From Hyphomicrobiales bacterium (GTDB taxonomy: Bacteria; Pseudomonadota; Alphaproteobacteria; Rhizobiales; Beijerinckiaceae): DNA of 64,000 bases. The notes under the pieces are model-generated. The model was not told where the DNA came from and made no database searches. It saw only the letters and a list, made by a program, of their open reading frames with translations. Of this stretch, positions 9,324 through 19,539 are shown one piece after another. The stretch covers positions 186,001 through 250,000 of the forward strand of contig JAIXZO010000018.1 in the NCBI GenBank assembly GCA_027489535.1, given 5' to 3'. The translations under genes were made by a program, and so were the position numbers. Within the stretch, counting starts at the first letter, position 1. The number at the start of each line of letters is the position of its first letter.

Positions 9324-10073
9324 TCAGTGGCCGGGGTGAAGCGCGTCGTGCAGGTAGATGCAGGTAAGGATGGTGAAGACGTATGCCTGGATGAAGGCAA
9401 CCAGGAATTCGAGGGCCGTGATCGCCACCGCGATGCCGAGCGGCAAGATCGCGCCGGCAAAGCCGACGACGCCGAGGCCGCCGAGCGTAACCACGAACCC
9501 CGCGAACAGCTTCAGCGCGATGTGTCCGGCCATCATGTTGGCGAACAGACGCATCGACAGGCTGACGGGACGGGCGAGGAAGGACACGATCTCGATCACC
9601 GTGATGACGGGCAGCACGAACATCGGCACGCCCGACGGGACGAACAGATGGAAGAAGTGCGTGCCGTGCGTGGCGATGCCGTAGATCAGGACCGTCGAGA
9701 TGACGAGGAGCGCGAGAACGAAGGTGACGATGATGTGGCTCGTGACCGTGAAGCCGCCCGGCACCATGCCGAACAGGTTCAGGACGAGCACGAACATGAA
9801 CAGCGAGAACACGAAGGGGAAGAACTTCATCCCTTCCTTGCCTGCCGAACTGCGTACCGTATTCGCGACGAATTCGTAGGAGACTTCCGCGAGGGACTGG
9901 AACCGGCCCGGCACCATGGCGCGCGAGCGCGCACCCAGGATCATGAGCAGCGAAATGACGCCGACCGCGGCGAGCATGAACAGGCCCGAATTGGTCAAAG
10001 CGATGTCGTACGGCCCGATTTTGCCGAGCGTCGCAATCGTCTTGATTTCGAACTGTTGGATCGGATCGGCCAT
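9324..10073 (-). CDS. atpB: F0F1 ATP synthase subunit a
   Basis: 249-aa membrane stator subunit that forms the proton half-channels. It has five to six hydrophobic helices. The essential Arg is in SLSMRLFANMMAGH, the most conserved stretch of the family. The C-terminal helix ALEFLVAFIQAYVFTILTC is also typical. The start MADPIQQFEIKTI is the usual alphaproteobacterial N-terminus. It sits between atpI and atpE. Confidence 0.96.
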   Translation of the reverse strand: MADPIQQFEIKTIATLGKIGPYDIALTNSGLFMLAAVGVISLLMILGARSRAMVPGRFQSLAEVSYEFVANTVRSSAGKEGMKFFPFVFSLFMFVLVLNLFGMVPGGFTVTSHIIVTFVLALLVISTVLIYGIATHGTHFFHLFVPSGVPMFVLPVITVIEIVSFLARPVSLSMRLFANMMAGHIALKLFAGFVVTLGGLGVVGFAGAILPLGIAVAITALEFLVAFIQAYVFTILTCIYLHDALHPGH

Positions 10074-10128
10074 TTGCCGTCAGGCTCTCATGGTTCCGCT
10101 CCCGGAGGAGCGCCGCATCGCGCGGAGG

Positions 10129-10509
10129 TTATGACTGTGGCGGCGAGCCTGAGCCGCCGTTTTTTCCGGAACCCGTCAAACCGGCCGAACGGACCAGATT
10201 GAGGACGCCGGCAGCGAAGCCGATCATCAGAAGGACGATCAGCCCCCACGGCTTGGTGCCCGCGAGACGGTCGAAGCCGAGGCCCAGACCGCCGCCGACG
10301 AGCACGCCGGCCACCAGTTCCGACGACAACCTGACGGCGCGCCCGAATGCCGACCCCGAGAGCGAACCGTCCGCCTTGGGGGCATCGGGTTCATCGGAGC
10401 GTTTCGCGCGACCCAGCCGGGTCTCGAGGCTTTTCAGCCTCTCGTGGAGCTCGGCATCCGTCGGGTCCGGACCTTTCGGAGGTCTTTCGCCCGCACCTTC
10501 ATCCGCCAT
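10129..10509 (-). CDS. atpI: AtpI-like F0 assembly protein
   Basis: 126-aa first gene of the F0 operon. A charged N-terminal half (ELHERLKSLETRLGRAK) is followed by two membrane segments near residues 65-85 and 93-110, the usual AtpI form. AtpI proteins help c-ring assembly or Mg2+ uptake. The ATG at 10509 is chosen because the in-frame extension upstream crosses the promoter. The operon promoter lies about 50 nt upstream. Confidence 0.85.
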   Translation of the reverse strand: MADEGAGERPPKGPDPTDAELHERLKSLETRLGRAKRSDEPDAPKADGSLSGSAFGRAVRLSSELVAGVLVGGGLGLGFDRLAGTKPWGLIVLLMIGFAAGVLNLVRSAGLTGSGKNGGSGSPPQS

Positions 10510-10565
10510 GGCGAACCTCGTGCAGTCATTGCCCCCGACCGCCGGAACCCTCCCGTCAGCCGCGC

Positions 10566-10594
10566 GCACCATAGTTTCGGGTCCTTGCGGTGTC
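10566..10594 (-). promoter_or_regulatory. sigma70-type promoter of the F0 ATP synthase operon
   Basis: On the minus strand TTGACA (10594-10589) and TATGGT (10571-10566) are separated by exactly 17 bp. They lie about 57-85 nt upstream of the atpI start. The perfect -35 and good -10 make this the most convincing promoter in the window. The surrounding AT-rich stretch also fits. Confidence 0.65.
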
Positions 10595-10699
10595 AAGAAT
10601 ACGAACCGAGCATTCAACCTATTGTAAATGTTATAGAAAGTGCGGCCGCGACGAAGGAATCACCCGGTCGATTCGAACGGCGTCTTCACCGCCCCTTCA

Positions 10700-13600
10700 T
10701 CATGACGCTTCGAGGAACCGTTCGGCTTCCACGAGATCGACCGAAACGAGCCGACTCACGCCGCGCTCGGCTTGGGTCACGCCGAACAAACGGTCCATGC
10801 GCGCCATCGTGATCGGATTGTGCGTGATGACCACGAAGCGGGTCTCGGTGGTTCGGGCCATGTCGCTCAAAAGGTCGCAGTAGCGCTCGACATTGGCGTC
10901 GTCGAGCGGGGCGTCCACCTCGTCGAGCACGCAGATGGGCGACGGATTCGTGAGGAAAACCGCGAAGATCAACGCGATCGCGGTCAAAGCCTGCTCGCCG
11001 CCCGACAGAAGCGTCATGGTCTGCGGCTTCTTGCCCGGCGGGCGGGCCACGATTTCGAGACCCGCCTCGAGCGGATCATCCGATTCGACGAGTTCGAGCT
11101 GCGCGGTGCCGCCGCCGAACAAGGTGGTGAACAGCCGCTCGAAATGGCCCTGCACGACGGCGAATGCGGCGAGAAGCCGCTCCCTGCCCTCGCGATTGAG
11201 ACTGCCGATGGCCCCGCGCAGGCGGCGGATCGCCTCGGTGAGATCCTCCTTCTCGGCGTCCAGCGCCTTTCGGCGCGTCTCCACCTCGTCGAGTTCATCC
11301 TCGGCGCGCAGATTGACTGCGCCGAGACGCTCGCGATCCGCCTTCAGCTCTTCCAGCCGTCTTTCGAGATCGGCCACGGGAGGCGGTTCCTCGTCCGGGC
11401 CGAGTTCGAGCAGCGTGTGCAAGGCCTCGGGTTCGACGTCGAGCCGTTCGGGAATCAAACGCTGCACTTCGATGAGGCGGCCGCGCGCCGATTCGAGCCG
11501 CGCTTCGGCGCGCGCATTGTCCTCGCGGGCGGCGGACAGGGCGACCAAGGCTTCGCGGGCGGCGCGGTCGAAGCCCGAGGCGGTCGTCTCGCCCAGCGCC
11601 AAGGCGTCGGCTGCGGCCTTGCGGGCCCCTTCGGCGGTTTCGATTTCGACCCCGATGCGGCGACGGCGCTCCTGAAACAGGTCCGGCGCTTCGGCCAGTC
11701 GGGCGCGCTCCTCGGCCACTTCGGCCGAACGTTTGGCGATTTCCTGCACCTGGCCTTGCGAGCGCTCGACGCGGCTGCGCCAAGAGCGGCTTTCGGTCGC
11801 GATGGACTCGCGCCGTCTTGCGCGGAACTCGGCCTCGCGCGCCAAGCTCGCGACGAGTGCGCGCGCTTCGGTCGAAGCGGATCGGCGTTGCTCGGTCTCG
11901 GTACGGGCGGTCGCCAATTGCTGCTGCAGATCGGCGGCGGGCTGCAATTCGTCGATTTGCGTGCGGAAGGCGGCGAGCCTTTCGGCGATCTCCGTGAGCA
12001 GGGCATCCACGCGCATCCGCGCTTCGTCGAGGGCGGAACGGCGGGCGGCGACTTCCGCCAAGCGCCGGTCGAGCCCCGTCGCGCGGGCGCGCAGCCCGTC
12101 GAGTTCGGTGCGGGCGGCGCGCGAGGCTTGAAGCGCGGAGGTTTCCGCTTCCGCGGCGGTGCGCGCGGAGGCCTGCACGGATTCGAGATCGAAACGCAAA
12201 GCGTCGGCGGCGCGGCGGGCTTCCTCGGCTTGGGCTTGCAGCTCGCCGAGCCGGTTTTTCTCGGCGAGTCGCTTGGCCGCCGCCGTGGGTGCGCCGGCCG
12301 CGACGGCGATGCCGTCCCAACGCAGCACCCGACCTTGCCGGGTGACGAGCATCTGTCCGGGTTTGAGCGAAGGGCCGAGCCGCTCGACGTCGCCGTCTTC
12401 GACGAGGCCGATCTGGGCCAAGCGACGCCGCATTTCCGGCGGGCCCGTCACCAGCACGCCGAGCGGGCGAACGCCCTCGGGCAGAGCGGGATCGTCCGCG
12501 CCGACGACCGGGTCGGTCCAGCGCAGCGGCGCGCGCGGGTCGGTGGAGGCGTCGAGGTCATCGCGCAAGGCCGCGCCGAGCGCGACCTCGAAACCACGTT
12601 CCACGCTCACCTTGCCGAGGACGGAGGCGAACGAGCCGCCGTCACCGGTGGAGAGCAGCTTGGCGAGCGTGCGCGCCTCGGTTTCGAGCCGCTGCGCGGC
12701 GCGATCCGCATCTTCCAGCGGGCGGCGGGCCTGCTGTTCGGCGAGGCGGGCCGAGGCGAGACCCGCCCTCGCCTCCTCTGCGCGCGCATCGGCGGCGGAA
12801 AGCGCGGATTCGGCGCGCAGGACCGAGTCCTGCAGAGCGGCGCGTTCGGTCTCCAGCGGATCGGACGCGGCGAGCGCGGCGGCATCGGCGGCGATTTTGG
12901 CGAGATCGGCTCGGGCGCGGCGCTCGCGCTCCGCCTCGTCGCGCAAGGCCCGTTCGGCGGCGGCGCGGCGGGCGAGGAGATCGGAGACGCGGGCCTGCAG
13001 ATCCTGCAGCGCGGTTTCGGCTTCCTTCAGCGCGGCGTCGCGCTCGGTCAGACGCGACTGCGCCTCCGCGGAGGCGGCCGATGCGGACTCCGTTTCGGCG
13101 GCCAGCGCCGCATCCTCCTGCGCGAGCCGTTCCAGCGCGGCGGCGGCGTCGGCTTCAAGCGCGGCTTCGCGTTCGGCGTCGCGGGTCAGCTCCGTGATGC
13201 GGCGGTCGAGTTCGACGGCGCGTTCGCGGGCGCGACGCTCCTCGCCGTCGAGCGCTTCGCGACCGAGGATCAGGCGTTGAAGCGTCGCGGCGGCGGCGGC
13301 CTCCGCATCGCGGAGCTCGGGGAGCGCTGCGCCGGCGACGGCTTGATCGCGGGCGGCGGTCGCTTGGGCCAGCGCGCGGCGGTTCACTTCGGCGACGTCC
13401 GCCGCCACGACCCGCTCGGCCTCGACCAAGGCGGCGCGGGCCTCGCGCCATTGGCGATGCAGCAGGAGCGCTTCGGCGCGGCGGATGTCGGAGGAAACGG
13501 CGCGGTAGCGGGCGGCTTGGCGGGCCTGCCGTTTTAGGGCTTCCGACTGCCCCTCGATCTGACGCAGCACGTCTTCGAGGCGGACGATGTTGTCTTCGGC

Positions 13601-14158
13601 CGATTTCAGGCGGAGCTCGGCCTCGTGGCGGCGGCCGTGCAAGCCGGCGATTCCCGCAGCTTCTTCGAGGATGCGGCGGCGCGATTGCGGCTTGGCGGCG
13701 ATGATCTCGCCGATTTGCCCCTGACGCACCATGGCGGGGGAGCGCGCGCCGGTGGAGGCGTCGGCAAAGAGAAGCTGTACGTCGCGGGCGCGGACCTCGC
13801 GGCCGTTGACGCGGTAAACCGAGCCGGAATCGCGCTCGATGCGGCGGGACACGTCGAGCTGGTCGGCATCGTTGAAGGCGGCGGGCGCGGTGCGCGCGCG
13901 GTTGTCGATGACGAGCGAGACTTCGGCGGTGTTGCGCGAGGGCCGGCTTCCGGAGCCCGCGAAGATGACGTCGTCCATGCCGGAGGCGCGCAGGCTCTTG
14001 TAGGAGCTTTCGCCCATCACCCAGCGCAGCGCTTCGACGAGATTGGACTTGCCGCAGCCGTTGGGCCCCACGACGCCGGTGAGGCCCGGTTCGATGTGGA
14101 ACTCCGTCGCGTCGACGAAGCTCTTGAAGCCGACGAGCTTGAGGCGGGTCAGCTTCAC
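10700..14158 (-). CDS. smc: chromosome segregation protein SMC
   Basis: 1152-aa ATPase that organises and segregates the chromosome with ScpA/ScpB. Walker A GPNGCGKS is at residues 31-38. Long coiled coils flank a hinge at about residues 505-625. The C-terminal head has the signature LLSGGEQALTAIALIF (near 1050) and Walker B PICVLDEVDAPLDD (near 1070). The hinge is compact, as seen in alphaproteobacterial SMCs. It follows the DsbA-like gene on the same strand with a 45-nt gap. No frameshift is apparent. Confidence 0.97.
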   Translation of the reverse strand: MKLTRLKLVGFKSFVDATEFHIEPGLTGVVGPNGCGKSNLVEALRWVMGESSYKSLRASGMDDVIFAGSGSRPSRNTAEVSLVIDNRARTAPAAFNDADQLDVSRRIERDSGSVYRVNGREVRARDVQLLFADASTGARSPAMVRQGQIGEIIAAKPQSRRRILEEAAGIAGLHGRRHEAELRLKSAEDNIVRLEDVLRQIEGQSEALKRQARQAARYRAVSSDIRRAEALLLHRQWREARAALVEAERVVAADVAEVNRRALAQATAARDQAVAGAALPELRDAEAAAAATLQRLILGREALDGEERRARERAVELDRRITELTRDAEREAALEADAAAALERLAQEDAALAAETESASAASAEAQSRLTERDAALKEAETALQDLQARVSDLLARRAAAERALRDEAERERRARADLAKIAADAAALAASDPLETERAALQDSVLRAESALSAADARAEEARAGLASARLAEQQARRPLEDADRAAQRLETEARTLAKLLSTGDGGSFASVLGKVSVERGFEVALGAALRDDLDASTDPRAPLRWTDPVVGADDPALPEGVRPLGVLVTGPPEMRRRLAQIGLVEDGDVERLGPSLKPGQMLVTRQGRVLRWDGIAVAAGAPTAAAKRLAEKNRLGELQAQAEEARRAADALRFDLESVQASARTAAEAETSALQASRAARTELDGLRARATGLDRRLAEVAARRSALDEARMRVDALLTEIAERLAAFRTQIDELQPAADLQQQLATARTETEQRRSASTEARALVASLAREAEFRARRRESIATESRSWRSRVERSQGQVQEIAKRSAEVAEERARLAEAPDLFQERRRRIGVEIETAEGARKAAADALALGETTASGFDRAAREALVALSAAREDNARAEARLESARGRLIEVQRLIPERLDVEPEALHTLLELGPDEEPPPVADLERRLEELKADRERLGAVNLRAEDELDEVETRRKALDAEKEDLTEAIRRLRGAIGSLNREGRERLLAAFAVVQGHFERLFTTLFGGGTAQLELVESDDPLEAGLEIVARPPGKKPQTMTLLSGGEQALTAIALIFAVFLTNPSPICVLDEVDAPLDDANVERYCDLLSDMARTTETRFVVITHNPITMARMDRLFGVTQAERGVSRLVSVDLVEAERFLEAS

Positions 14159-14203
14159 GGGCGCGCCTCCGCGCCGGCGGAAGCGGCCGGATCAGTCCCG
14201 AAT

Positions 14204-14848
14204 TCAGCCGCCCACGAGCGGAGTAAGGATCCTGTCGAGGTCCTCAACGGTCAAGGCCCCGCGTTGCAACTGCCCGTTGATGAAGAAGGTGGGCGTCGAG
14301 TCGACCTTGAAGGTCTCGGCTCCGCGCTTCCGCACCGCGTTCACCGCGTCATAAACCGACTGGTTTTTCAAGCAGGCGTCGAAGGATTCCTGTGTAAATC
14401 CCGCCTGCTTGGCGAATTTGGTCAGGTTCTCGACCGGCTTGTCCGTATAGGCCCAGTTCTTCTGCTGCTCGAACAGAAGGTCGGTGACGGCGTAGTATTT
14501 GTCGTTGCCGGCGCAGCGCGCGAGCATGAAGCCTGCGGTGGCGAGCGGATCGAGCGGGAATTCGCGCAGGATGAAGCGCACCTTGCCCGTGTCGATGTAT
14601 TTCTGCTTCAGCACCGGCCAAGCCGTGGCGTGGAACGTGGCGCAGTGGCTGCAAGTGAGCGACGCATATTCGATGATCGTGACGCGCGCGTCGGCCTTGC
14701 CGAGCACGACGTCTCCCAACGGGCCCGGCACGTTGAGCTCTTCGGGCTTGACGCTCTGCGCGGCGGCGGGGAGCGAAAGGGCCAAAAGCGAAGAGCCTGC
14801 AAGCGCCATCGCGGCGGCCGAGGCGACGAATTGACGACGGTCGATCAT
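14204..14848 (-). CDS. DsbA-family thiol:disulfide protein, Tat-like signal
   Basis: 214-aa exported thioredoxin-fold protein. The N-terminus MIDRRQFVASAAAMALAG has a twin-arginine-like RRQF motif and a signal region ending near AAAQS. The active site is CSHC in EYASLTCSHCATFH. The cis-Pro region is STPTFFING. Members oxidise or isomerise periplasmic disulfides. It lies between the DUF721 gene and smc, an order common in related genomes. The start at 14848 is chosen for the signal; an upstream in-frame start adds 16 residues. Confidence 0.9.
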   Translation of the reverse strand: MIDRRQFVASAAAMALAGSSLLALSLPAAAQSVKPEELNVPGPLGDVVLGKADARVTIIEYASLTCSHCATFHATAWPVLKQKYIDTGKVRFILREFPLDPLATAGFMLARCAGNDKYYAVTDLLFEQQKNWAYTDKPVENLTKFAKQAGFTQESFDACLKNQSVYDAVNAVRKRGAETFKVDSTPTFFINGQLQRGALTVEDLDRILTPLVGG

Positions 14849-14947
14849 AAGCGTCTCCGGATCTCGTTCGTCTTCATGAAACGGCACGATGAACATGGCA
14901 AGTCGAAGGCCGAGGCTCGATCCTAAGTGGAAGCGCCGATCTCCGCT

Positions 14948-15511
14948 TCAACCGTCTTTCGCTTGGATGCGCGAGCCGATGATGCCCGCGCCGAGGCGCG
15001 TCAGAGCGTCGCGCAGGCCGTCGTCCTCGACCTGGCCGACGCGGCCGCGCGCTTCCTCCAGCGCGGCGGGATCGAGTTCGGCGATGCGCGGGACGCGCAA
15101 GACCCGGCGCACGGGGCCCTGCTTGAGCACCAGACGCCCGACGCAACGCCAGCCGTAGCGGGCGTTGACCCGCTCGACGATGACGGGCGCGAGATGCTGC
15201 AATTCGAGGGCGAAGGCGCCCTCGCATCGGACCACGAGAACGGCGGGATCGCCCTGCTCCTCGGGGCCGGCATGGCGCGGGCGGCGGGGCCATTCCATCT
15301 TGACGGGCTCGCACCGCGCGGCGAGCCGCTCGCCCACGATTTCCGGCCAACCGACGACGATGTCCGACGCCGCAAAGCCCTGCGCGGCCAGCGCCGGAGC
15401 GATGCAGTCCTCGATCAGTTCGGCGAGCGGGCGGGGGCGTCTCATCGCGACGAGGTCATCCGGGATGCGGGGATTGGCGGGAGCCCGTCCGGGGCTTAGG
15501 TGTCGGGGCAT
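14948..15511 (-). CDS. DUF721/DciA-like protein
   Basis: 187-aa protein of the DUF721 family, which includes DciA, the loader of replicative helicase DnaB. Conserved segments are PLAELIEDCIAPALAAQGF, IVVGWPEIVGERLA and the strand LVVRCEGAFALELQHLAP. The C-terminal tail is degenerate, as usual. The ATG at 15511 follows GGGGGAG at a good spacing; an alternative ATG at 15445 would shorten it by 22 residues. With the 15511 start, its start codon interleaves with that of divergent mutY. Function as helicase loader is inferred from the family. Confidence 0.75.
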   Translation of the reverse strand: MPRHLSPGRAPANPRIPDDLVAMRRPRPLAELIEDCIAPALAAQGFAASDIVVGWPEIVGERLAARCEPVKMEWPRRPRHAGPEEQGDPAVLVVRCEGAFALELQHLAPVIVERVNARYGWRCVGRLVLKQGPVRRVLRVPRIAELDPAALEEARGRVGQVEDDGLRDALTRLGAGIIGSRIQAKDG

Positions 15512-16601
15512 GGTAACTCCCCCGCTCCCGCCCGCAAAGGCGTCCGCCGACGATCTGCTCGATTGGTATGACCGGCACCGCCGCGCGCTGCCTTGGCGGG
15601 CGCTGCCGGGCACGACGCCGGACCCTTACCGCGTCTGGATGTCGGAGATCATGCTGCAGCAGACCACCGTGCGGGCGGTGAAGCCGTATTTCGAGAAATT
15701 CCTGACCTTGTTCCCGACGGTAAGCGACCTTGCGGACGCGCCGACCGACGCCGTGATGACCGCTTGGGCCGGGCTCGGCTATTACTCGCGCGCGCGCAAC
15801 CTGCATGCCTGCGCGAAAGCCGTGGTGGAGCGGCATGGCGGGGTTTTCCCGGCCGACGAGAGCGCGTTGCGGGCCCTGCCGGGGATCGGGGAATATACTG
15901 CGGCGGCGATTGCGAGCATCGCCTTCGGGCTGCCGGCGGTGGTGGTGGACGGCAATGTCGAGCGCGTGATCGCGCGCGTCCATGCCGTGGAGGAGCCGCT
16001 GCCGGGAGCGAAACCGCTGATCAAGCGCCTGACGGCCGCGATTGCGCCGGCGGAGCGGCCCGGCGATTTCGCGCAGGCGATGATGGATCTCGGCGCGACG
16101 ATCTGTACGCCGAAGTCCCCCGCATGCGGGCTCTGCCCTTGGCGGGAGCCCTGCACGGGACGCCGCGAAGGCACGGCCGACACGTTTCCGCGCAAGACCC
16201 CGAAGCGCGAGGGCGTGCCGCGGCGCGGCGCGGCCTTCGTGGCGCTGCGGGAGGACGGGGCGATCCTGCTCGGCACGCGCGAGCCGAAGGGCCTGCTCGG
16301 CGGCATGGCCGAGGTGCCCGGCACCGTGTGGTCGAGCGACCACGATGCGACGGGCGTCGACCACGGCGCTCCGCTCCCGGCCGCTTGGAAGCGCAGCCTC
16401 GGCACGGTGACGCACGTCTTCACGCATTTTCCGCTCGAACTGGACGTACACGTCGCAAGAATCCCCGCCGGAACGGACGCTCCGGCGGGGCTGCGCTGGG
16501 TTGCGACGACGGCGCTCGGGGGAGAGGCGCTGCCGTCCGTCATGCGCAAGGTCGTGGAGCACGGGCTCGCCGCGCTCGGGGTCGATGCGCGTCAGCGCTG
16601 A
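15510..16601 (+). CDS. mutY: A/G-specific adenine glycosylase
   Basis: 363-aa base-excision enzyme that removes adenine mispaired with 8-oxoguanine. Catalytic Glu lies in SEIMLQQTTV. The helix-hairpin-helix is LPGIGEYTAAAIASIAFG, with the catalytic Asp in VVVDGNVERV. The 4Fe-4S cluster cysteines follow C-x6-C-x2-C-x5-C in CTPKSPACGLCPWREPC. The C-terminal NUDIX-like domain (from about 230) reads 8-oxoG. Its start codon interleaves with that of the DUF721 gene. Its stop overlaps the convergent Spy-like gene by 10 nt. Confidence 0.95.
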   Translation: MVTPPLPPAKASADDLLDWYDRHRRALPWRALPGTTPDPYRVWMSEIMLQQTTVRAVKPYFEKFLTLFPTVSDLADAPTDAVMTAWAGLGYYSRARNLHACAKAVVERHGGVFPADESALRALPGIGEYTAAAIASIAFGLPAVVVDGNVERVIARVHAVEEPLPGAKPLIKRLTAAIAPAERPGDFAQAMMDLGATICTPKSPACGLCPWREPCTGRREGTADTFPRKTPKREGVPRRGAAFVALREDGAILLGTREPKGLLGGMAEVPGTVWSSDHDATGVDHGAPLPAAWKRSLGTVTHVFTHFPLELDVHVARIPAGTDAPAGLRWVATTALGGEALPSVMRKVVEHGLAALGVDARQR

Positions 16602-17323
16602 CCGGGCTGGCCCGGCTGCTGCTGACCGGGCGTTCCGGGCGCGCCCTGCGGGGGGCCGCGCCGCTCGCCGCGCTCGCGGTCTCCGTCACGCCCGCCCCAC
16701 ATGCCGCCCGCCCAACGCATGCGGTCGCGCTGCTTGTCGTCGAGCTTGGCATAATAGGCGTCGAAGGCCGGACGGACGCTCTTGACGGCTTCGGCCATGG
16801 CGGTCGTCGCCTTCTCGGCCATCGCGAAGCGGGCCGTCGGGCTGCGGTCCTGCCGATCGGCTTCGCTCGGGCACGCGGCCTTCAAGGTCTGTTCGGCGCG
16901 CGTGGCCGCCGCCTTCAAGGCGTCGAATTCAGCCCGCTGCTCGGCCTTGGGCTGCGTGGTGCGCTCCAGACGCTCCAGCATGCGCGGAGCGAAGGCGTCC
17001 TGCGACATGCACATCCGCATCACGCCGCCGAGGCCCCAAGAGCCGTGGCCCTCGTAGCGGCCCTCATGGTGCCCGTAGCGGTCGCCATGCCGGCCTTCAT
17101 GCATGCGCCGATGCATTTCTTCGGCGCGCTCATACATGCCCGGAGGCATCTGCCCCTGCATCATGCCGGGACCCATTCCTTGGCCCGGTTGCATCATGCC
17201 GGGGCCGGTTCCTTGGCCGGGCGTCTGGCCGGGACCGGTCGGGGTCTGCGCCATGGCGTAGCCGAATCCGCCCACCGCGAGGGCGGCGGCCAAGCCTGCT
17301 GCTATCGATGTGCTGCTCTTCAT
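16592..17323 (-). CDS. Spy/CpxP-like (LTXXQ) periplasmic protein
   Basis: 243-aa exported protein. A signal peptide spans about residues 1-26 (MKSSTSIAAGLAAALAVGG). Next comes a Gly/Pro/Met-rich repeat with GPGMMQ units (about 36-60), then a His-rich stretch and a helical Spy/LTXXQ-type domain with paired helices (FAPRMLERLERTTQPKAEQR). The tail is Gln/Pro/Gly-rich. Such proteins are periplasmic chaperones or metal/stress binding proteins. The 3' end overlaps mutY by 10 nt tail to tail. Family call is moderate. Confidence 0.7.
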   Translation of the reverse strand: MKSSTSIAAGLAAALAVGGFGYAMAQTPTGPGQTPGQGTGPGMMQPGQGMGPGMMQGQMPPGMYERAEEMHRRMHEGRHGDRYGHHEGRYEGHGSWGLGGVMRMCMSQDAFAPRMLERLERTTQPKAEQRAEFDALKAAATRAEQTLKAACPSEADRQDRSPTARFAMAEKATTAMAEAVKSVRPAFDAYYAKLDDKQRDRMRWAGGMWGGRDGDRERGERRGPPQGAPGTPGQQQPGQPGQR

Positions 17324-17471
17324 GTCCGTCTCCCGTTCGAGGATGATCCGATGACGCACTTAAGCGCGACCGGCATCACGGTGCCCTGACCGTGACATGA
17401 CATTTCGGTAAGGATCGGGCGTATTTCGGTCGTATCCGGTTCGACCGTTCGGATGTGCCGCCCGCAAATGA

Positions 17472-17496
17472 GAAACCCCGCGACGAGCGCGGGGTT
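17472..17496 (-). terminator. intrinsic terminator after ccrM
   Basis: On the minus strand AACCCCGCG, loop CTCGT, CGCGGGGTT is followed by TTCTCATTT, a T-rich tail. It lies 45 nt past the ccrM stop and fits a Rho-independent terminator. Confidence 0.7.
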
Positions 17497-17540
17497 CATG
17501 TTTCGGCAGAAGGAAATCGGACGGGACGTCCCGCGGGCGT

Positions 17541-18713
<1,173 letters not shown>

Positions 18714-18769
18714 TTACGCAACGGAGGGCACCATGCACCGGCCAAGGTAAAGAACAGGTTTCCGAACCC

Positions 18770-18815
18770 GATTCCGCGTTAAGCAAAAAAGTTAACCCTA
18801 ACAGCAGGTTAACCG
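18770..18815 (-). promoter_or_regulatory. GANTC site and CtrA-like half-sites upstream of ccrM
   Basis: The region upstream of ccrM holds one GATTC (18770-18774), a CcrM target, and two TTAACC elements (18792-18797 and 18809-18814), like CtrA half-sites. The spacing is not the canonical TTAA-N7-TTAA. In Caulobacter ccrM is CtrA-controlled and affected by its own methylation. The parallel is inferred. Confidence 0.4.
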
Positions 18816-19474
18816 TTGCTTTCAATGTCTTTGCGGAACGGCGAAAAACTGAGGCGGTGAAAGGGACAGGGGCCGTGCAGGTCTATGGCGACGCGGTGCT
18901 GCGCGGCGGCATAACCTTTATGGGACGAAAATCCGTAAACCGGATAGGCGCGGCAAAGCCGCTCCATCAGCCTGTCGCGCGTGACTTTCGCGACGATGGA
19001 TGCGGCGGCGATGGAGAGAGAGCGTGCATCGCCGGCCACCATCGCCTCGGCCGCGCAATTCAGGTTCGGCAGATCGCGGCCGTCGACCAGGACGTAACGC
19101 GCACGCACCGGCAAAGCGGCGACGGCGCGGCGCATGGCTTCAAGGCTGGCCTTGCGAATGTCGGTGAGGTCGATCACCCGGTGCGAGACCGATGCGACCG
19201 CCACTTCGGCGGTCGCGAGGATGAATTCGTAAAGCTCTTCGCGCCGTTTGGCGGTGAGCTGCTTGGAGTCGTTCAACCCGTCCGGGATGCGTTCGGGGTT
19301 CAGAACGACGGCGGCCGCGACGACGGGACCGGCGAGCGGGCCCCTTCCCGCCTCGTCGCAACCCGCGACGGGCACGTCGCCGCGCGCCATCAGCGCCAGT
19401 TCACGCAGAAAGTCCGGCCCGGCGGGCAGGTCCATCGGCAAGATCGGCGCATCGGGCTGGGAACGGCGGGACAT
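18809..19474 (-). CDS. rnhB: ribonuclease HII
   Basis: 221-aa enzyme that cleaves RNA in RNA/DNA hybrids and removes single misincorporated ribonucleotides. The acidic active-site start is [18 protein letters not shown]; other conserved residues are in [11 protein letters not shown] and the motif [17 protein letters not shown]. The C-terminus [13 protein letters not shown] is typical. ATG at 19474 ([10 protein letters not shown]) is chosen; longer frames upstream run outside the family. The stop lies within the ccrM promoter region, so the two genes share the interval. Confidence 0.95.
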   Translation of the reverse strand: MSRRSQPDAPILPMDLPAGPDFLRELALMARGDVPVAGCDEAGRGPLAGPVVAAAVVLNPERIPDGLNDSKQLTAKRREELYEFILATAEVAVASVSHRVIDLTDIRKASLEAMRRAVAALPVRARYVLVDGRDLPNLNCAAEAMVAGDARSLSIAAASIVAKVTRDRLMERLCRAYPVYGFSSHKGYAAAQHRVAIDLHGPCPFHRLSFSPFRKDIESNG

Positions 19475-19539
19475 GGGGAAGCGGTAACGCGGGCCGCCGC
19501 GCCGGGCAAGCGCATGAAAGAGCCGGAAAGCGGGCCGCT

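Noticed and set aside
10772-13537. Long open frame antisense to smc
   Set aside because: Shadow of the SMC coiled-coil codons; its Gly/Arg-rich translation has no family.
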